64,000 bases of DNA, taken from assembly GCF_028747205.1 (NCBI RefSeq), contig NZ_CP112880.1, positions 3,224,001 through 3,288,000 on the forward strand, in the 5' to 3' direction. A program made the translations under genes and the position numbers. This DNA comes from Streptomyces sp. CA-278952 (GTDB lineage Bacteria > Actinomycetota > Actinomycetes > Streptomycetales > Streptomycetaceae). Below are positions 60,970-64,000 of the stretch, in pieces (the stretch's first letter is position 1; each line of letters opens with the position of its first letter). The notes beneath the pieces are model-generated. The model was not told the DNA's origin. It ran no database searches and worked only from the letters and a program-made list of their open reading frames with translations.

Positions 60970-61866
60970 CTACGCGAAGATCACCGTACGGCGGCCGTTG
61001 AGCAGGATGCGCCGCTCCGCGTGCCACTTCACCGCACGCGCCAGCGCCCGGCACTCCACGTCCCGGCCGATGGCGACCAGTTGGTCCGGCGTCACGCCGT
61101 GGCCGACGCGCTCGACCTCCTGCTCGATGATCGGGCCCTCGTCGAGGTCGGCGGTGACGTAGTGCGCGGTCGCGCCGATCAGCTTCACGCCGCGCGCGTG
61201 CGCCTGGTGGTAGGGCTTGGCGCCCTTGAAGCTCGGCAGGAACGAGTGGTGGATGTTGATGATCCGGCCGCTCAGCTGCTTGCACAGGTCGTCGGAGAGG
61301 ACCTGCATGTAGCGGGCCAGGACGACCAGCTCGACGTCCTCCTCGCGGACCAGCTCCAGCAGTCGCGCCTCGGCCTCCGCCTTGTTGTCCTGCGTCACCG
61401 GGAGGTGCCGGAAGGGGATGTTGTACGAGGCGACGAGCTCGGCGAAGTCCGTGTGGTTGGAGACGACGGCCGCGATCTCGACCGGCAGCGCCCCGGTGCG
61501 GGACCGGAACAGCAGGTCGTTGAGGCAGTGGCCGAACTTGCTCACCATCAGCACGATCCGCATGCGCTCGGCGGGCCGGTGGATCTGCCACTCCATCCGG
61601 AAGGCCTCCCCGATCGCGGCGAAGCTGGCGCGGAGCTTGTCCACCGTCACGGTGGCGTCGGCCGAGAAGTGGACCCGCATGAAGAACAGACCCGTGTCGT
61701 GGTCCCCGAACTGCTGACTGTCCTCGATGTTGCAGCCGGTCATGAAGAGATAGCTCGACACGGCGTGCACGATGCCCTGCTTGTCGGGGCAGGAGAGCGT
61801 GAGGACGTACTGCTCGGTCGCGGCGGCGTCCGAGGCGGCGGAGGGGGCGGGCTGCGGCGCGGTCAT
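60970..61866 (-). CDS. purU: Formyltetrahydrofolate deformylase
   Basis: A 298-residue enzyme that hydrolyses 10-formyl-THF to formate and THF. An N-terminal ACT domain (about 20-100) starts LTLSCPDKQGIVHAVSSYL. The formyltransferase domain has AAVVSNHTDF, INIHHSFLPSFKGAKPYHQA (catalytic His region) and YVTADLDEGPIIEQ (catalytic Asp). ATG 61866 chosen because the upstream MWHPTR extension lacks a site. Confidence 0.95.
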   Translation of the reverse strand: MTAPQPAPSAASDAAATEQYVLTLSCPDKQGIVHAVSSYLFMTGCNIEDSQQFGDHDTGLFFMRVHFSADATVTVDKLRASFAAIGEAFRMEWQIHRPAERMRIVLMVSKFGHCLNDLLFRSRTGALPVEIAAVVSNHTDFAELVASYNIPFRHLPVTQDNKAEAEARLLELVREEDVELVVLARYMQVLSDDLCKQLSGRIINIHHSFLPSFKGAKPYHQAHARGVKLIGATAHYVTADLDEGPIIEQEVERVGHGVTPDQLVAIGRDVECRALARAVKWHAERRILLNGRRTVIFA

Positions 61867-61894
61867 CCTCGTAGGGTGCCACACCCGCCGTGTC

Positions 61895-62392
61895 TCAGGC
61901 GGCCCTGGTCATGATGCGGATGACGTCCAGCGAGCGGGGCGGTATGTCCGGATCCTCCGCGTCGTTGGTGGCGAGCATCACATGGGCCTCGCGGGCCGCG
62001 AGGACGGCCTCCGGCCAGCCGGGGTGCTCCAGATAGGCGGAGACGGGGGCGTCCGCACCGACCTGGTGCATGATCCGCAGCACGCGCAGGGCGGCGGCGT
62101 CCACGGCGGCGGCCTCGGCGGAGTCCTTGAATATGGTGCCGACGTACTTCTCGGCGGACCAGTTGTCGAGCCAGGTGTCCTCGACCAGGCGGTACACGGC
62201 GTCGGTGACGTCCCCGTACCCTTCCCGGCCGGCGAGCCAGCACTCGTGATGGAAGACGGGGTCGGAGAGCATGTGCAGCGCCGAGCGCACGTTGGTGCGC
62301 CAGCGCCACCACGGCATGTCAGTGAGCGGCATGCCGCCCATGGTGGACGAGCGACGGCCGCGACGGGAAGAGTTCTCCGAACCTTGCTGCAC
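61895..62392 (-). CDS. SCO4402-family protein
   Basis: A 165-residue protein of the conserved Streptomyces family named after SCO4402. LHMLSDPVFHHECWLAGREGYGDV and LDNWSAEKYVGTIFKD are recognisable. It is helical with no signal or membrane segment. GTG start at 62392. Function unknown. It follows the divergent lipoprotein gene and precedes purU. Confidence 0.85.
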   Translation of the reverse strand: MQQGSENSSRRGRRSSTMGGMPLTDMPWWRWRTNVRSALHMLSDPVFHHECWLAGREGYGDVTDAVYRLVEDTWLDNWSAEKYVGTIFKDSAEAAAVDAAALRVLRIMHQVGADAPVSAYLEHPGWPEAVLAAREAHVMLATNDAEDPDIPPRSLDVIRIMTRAA

Positions 62393-62515
62393 GGTCGTCG
62401 ATCGTACGTTCCTTCACCGCGTCTCCGCACGGGCCCCCGTAATTCACCTGGACGTCACCGTGCGTTGAGAACGGCACACCGCGCCGTTACCCGGGGCCCG
62501 GAAGGGTCCAGTCCC

Positions 62516-63787
62516 ATGACCGGACGGCGACGCCCCACCTTTCCCCGCCCCTTCCCGGGCGTCATCAGCGCGGCGGCGGCGGGAGCGGTGCTGCTGTCCG
62601 GCTGCGGCGTGCTCCCTGGGGCCTCGGGGGGGTCCAGGGGGCCCGTCACCGTGATGACGTGGGCGCCCGACCGGTCGGAGGACATCAACGCGGTGAAGAT
62701 GTCCGGGGTGCCCGCCATGGCCCAGACGTACGCGCGCTGGGTCAACGACACCGGTGGCATCGACGGGCGCGAGCTGAAGGTGGTCGTCTGCGACGAGGGC
62801 GACACCGCGATCGGCGCCGAGCGGTGTGCGCGGGAGGCCGTCGAGAAGAAGGTGGCCGCCGTCGTCGGCTCGTACAGCCGCCACGGCCAGAGCTTCATGC
62901 CGGCGCTGGAGGCGGGCGGCGTCCCGTACATCGGCGGCTACGGCGCCTCCACGGAGGAGTTCAGCAGCTACCTCTCGTACCCCGTCAACGGTGGCCAGTC
63001 GGCGCTGCTGGCCGGTCACGGGCAGCAGTTGGGCCGCAGCTGCGAGCGGGTCTCGCTGGTGCGGCCCGACTCGATCGGCGGCGACGGCATGCCGCCGCTC
63101 CTGAACAACGGGCTGATGGCCGCCGGCCGGCCCGCCTCCACCGACATCCTGGCCCCGCTGGACGCCACGTCCTACGACGAGCAGGCCACGCAGGCGCTGG
63201 AACGGTCCGACGGCGGCTGTGTGACGGCGGTGCTCGGCGCCCGTACGGAGACGTTCTTCGACTCCTTCCGCCGTCTGGAGCCGGACGGCGAGCAGGTCAG
63301 GATCTCCTCCGTGCTGGGCAGCGTCAGCCAGCCGCTCGTCGACCGCACGGGCGGCCCGAACAGCCCCTTCGAGGGCGCCTACGTCACCGGTTGGTACCCG
63401 GACGCGAGGAACGCGCGCTGGAAGGAGATGCGCCAGGTGGTCGGTCAGTACGCCTTCGGGGACAACCGCATCGACCCGGACGACACCGCCGTGCAGACGA
63501 CCTGGATCGCGTACACGGCGCTGCGGGCGGCCGTCCGGGCGATCGACGACGAGAAGGTCACACCGGGCCGGGTCGTGGCCGCCCTCAACCGGGGCGTCGA
63601 GGTCGACACCGGCGGCCTGACCCCGACGCTCCGCTGGCGCTTCGAGGACCTGGTCGGCACGTTGAACTACCCGCGCATCGTCAACACGAAGGTGACGTTC
63701 CAAGTGGTGCGCGAGGGACGTCTCACCGCCCAGAAGAAGGGCTTCGTGGACGTATCCGACGCCCTCACGGACGCCCCGCGCAGCTGA
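62516..63787 (+). CDS. Leu/Ile/Val-type solute-binding lipoprotein
   Basis: A 423-residue periplasmic-binding protein (type 1). Lipobox LLSGC gives a lipidated Cys near residue 30. The body has VNDTGGIDGRELKVVVCDEGD, AVVGSYSRHGQSFMPALEAGGVPYIGG and EGAYVTGWYPDARNA. No permease or ATPase genes follow, so it may be an orphan sensor. ATG 62516. Confidence 0.88.
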   Translation: MTGRRRPTFPRPFPGVISAAAAGAVLLSGCGVLPGASGGSRGPVTVMTWAPDRSEDINAVKMSGVPAMAQTYARWVNDTGGIDGRELKVVVCDEGDTAIGAERCAREAVEKKVAAVVGSYSRHGQSFMPALEAGGVPYIGGYGASTEEFSSYLSYPVNGGQSALLAGHGQQLGRSCERVSLVRPDSIGGDGMPPLLNNGLMAAGRPASTDILAPLDATSYDEQATQALERSDGGCVTAVLGARTETFFDSFRRLEPDGEQVRISSVLGSVSQPLVDRTGGPNSPFEGAYVTGWYPDARNARWKEMRQVVGQYAFGDNRIDPDDTAVQTTWIAYTALRAAVRAIDDEKVTPGRVVAALNRGVEVDTGGLTPTLRWRFEDLVGTLNYPRIVNTKVTFQVVREGRLTAQKKGFVDVSDALTDAPRS

Positions 63788-63850
63788 GAGCTGCCCCGCG
63801 GGGCCTCCCGTGTGGATCAGGCCGGAACCGGACCGGACCGGGCCCAGGGC

Positions 63851-64000
63851 TCAGAGTTCGGTGAACCCGTGCTTGGTCAGGCCGTACTTCGCCGCGATCA
63901 CGTTCCAGAGCTTGGACGCCTCGCGCTTGGCCTGGGTGGCCACCCCGCTCTGCTGGTTGGCCTTGGCCGTCTCGCTCGTCGACCGGGCCTGGCCGCCCTT
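63851..64000 (-). CDS. Hypothetical protein, C-terminal end only
   Basis: The gene enters from the right edge; 49 residues are visible, ending SKLWNVIAAKYGLTKHGFTEL. They are Lys/Gln/Ala-rich and helical, like a small hydrophilic protein. No family can be given. Confidence 0.5.
   Translation of the reverse strand, partial: KGGQARSTSETAKANQQSGVATQAKREASKLWNVIAAKYGLTKHGFTEL

Overview
High-GC actinobacterial chromosome, almost certainly Streptomyces. The reasons are GC-rich third codon positions, GTG/TTG starts, stop/start overlaps of the ATGA/GTGA type, an AfsK-type kinase, a DUF397 protein, a large SARP regulator, rare TTA codons, and an initiator tRNA with no encoded CCA. No phage, plasmid or insertion-sequence genes were seen.

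Layout. (1) 1-2754: partial acyl-CoA synthetase divergent from an Ltp2-type aldolase, its DUF35 partner and a crotonase. (2) 2821-9357: small exported and membrane proteins, a tandem repeat array, the kinase afsK, a double-VOC protein and a TetR regulator. (3) 9604-12786: F420-type reductase, acyl-CoA dehydrogenase, thiolase. (4) 12827-17834: HTH protein, PNPOx protein, HtpX/PspAB pair, MazF-type toxin-antitoxin, DUF397 with a regulator remnant, DUF35/DoxX pair. (5) 18089-28587: a compact cryptic biosynthetic cluster (FAD oxidase-like protein with two TTA codons, methyltransferase, ATP-grasp-like protein, flavin monooxygenase, efflux pump, SARP). (6) 28708-33000: redox and NmrA-like proteins, AraC regulator, tRNA-fMet. 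(7) 33222-40701: acyl-CoA synthetase (NDP-forming type), crotonase, PNPOx, VOC, CGNR regulator, flavin reductase, MFS. (8) 40784-46939: RidA/HxlR pair, ABC exporter, DUF2809/MFS operon divergent from a GlxA-like regulator across a DasR-like site. (9) 46950-57508: alcohol dehydrogenase, three acyl-CoA dehydrogenases, SDR, cyclase, amidohydrolase, AMP ligase. (10) 57612-64000: EF-hand protein, STAS protein, ECF sigma with zinc-finger anti-sigma, PurU, SCO4402-family protein, a solute-binding lipoprotein, and a partial gene.

The most striking signal is a 15-bp palindrome, CTGAC-N5-GTCAG (extended form close to TCTGACGG-N-CCGTCAGA). It occurs ten times, five of them perfect, and always in the promoter region of a CoA-linked or associated catabolic gene: near 295, 11341, 11448, 17856, 33125, 33149, 38686, 50386, 55817 and 55907. 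It ties regions 1, 3, 7 and 9 and the DoxX/DUF35 pair into one predicted regulon spread over 55 kb and interleaved with unrelated genes. The enzymes (acyl-CoA ligases, FadE-type pairs, crotonases, Ltp/DUF35, thiolase, SDR, flavin reductase) resemble steroid or cyclic-isoprenoid side-chain and ring catabolism. The substrate and the repressor are not known. The TetR at 8710 is the only TetR in the window and is a candidate repressor.

The second notable unit is the cryptic cluster in region 5. It pairs an amino-acid-oxidase-like flavoprotein, a methyltransferase and an unusual ATP-grasp-like protein with its own exporter and pathway regulator, which suggests a small amino-acid-derived product under bldA control.
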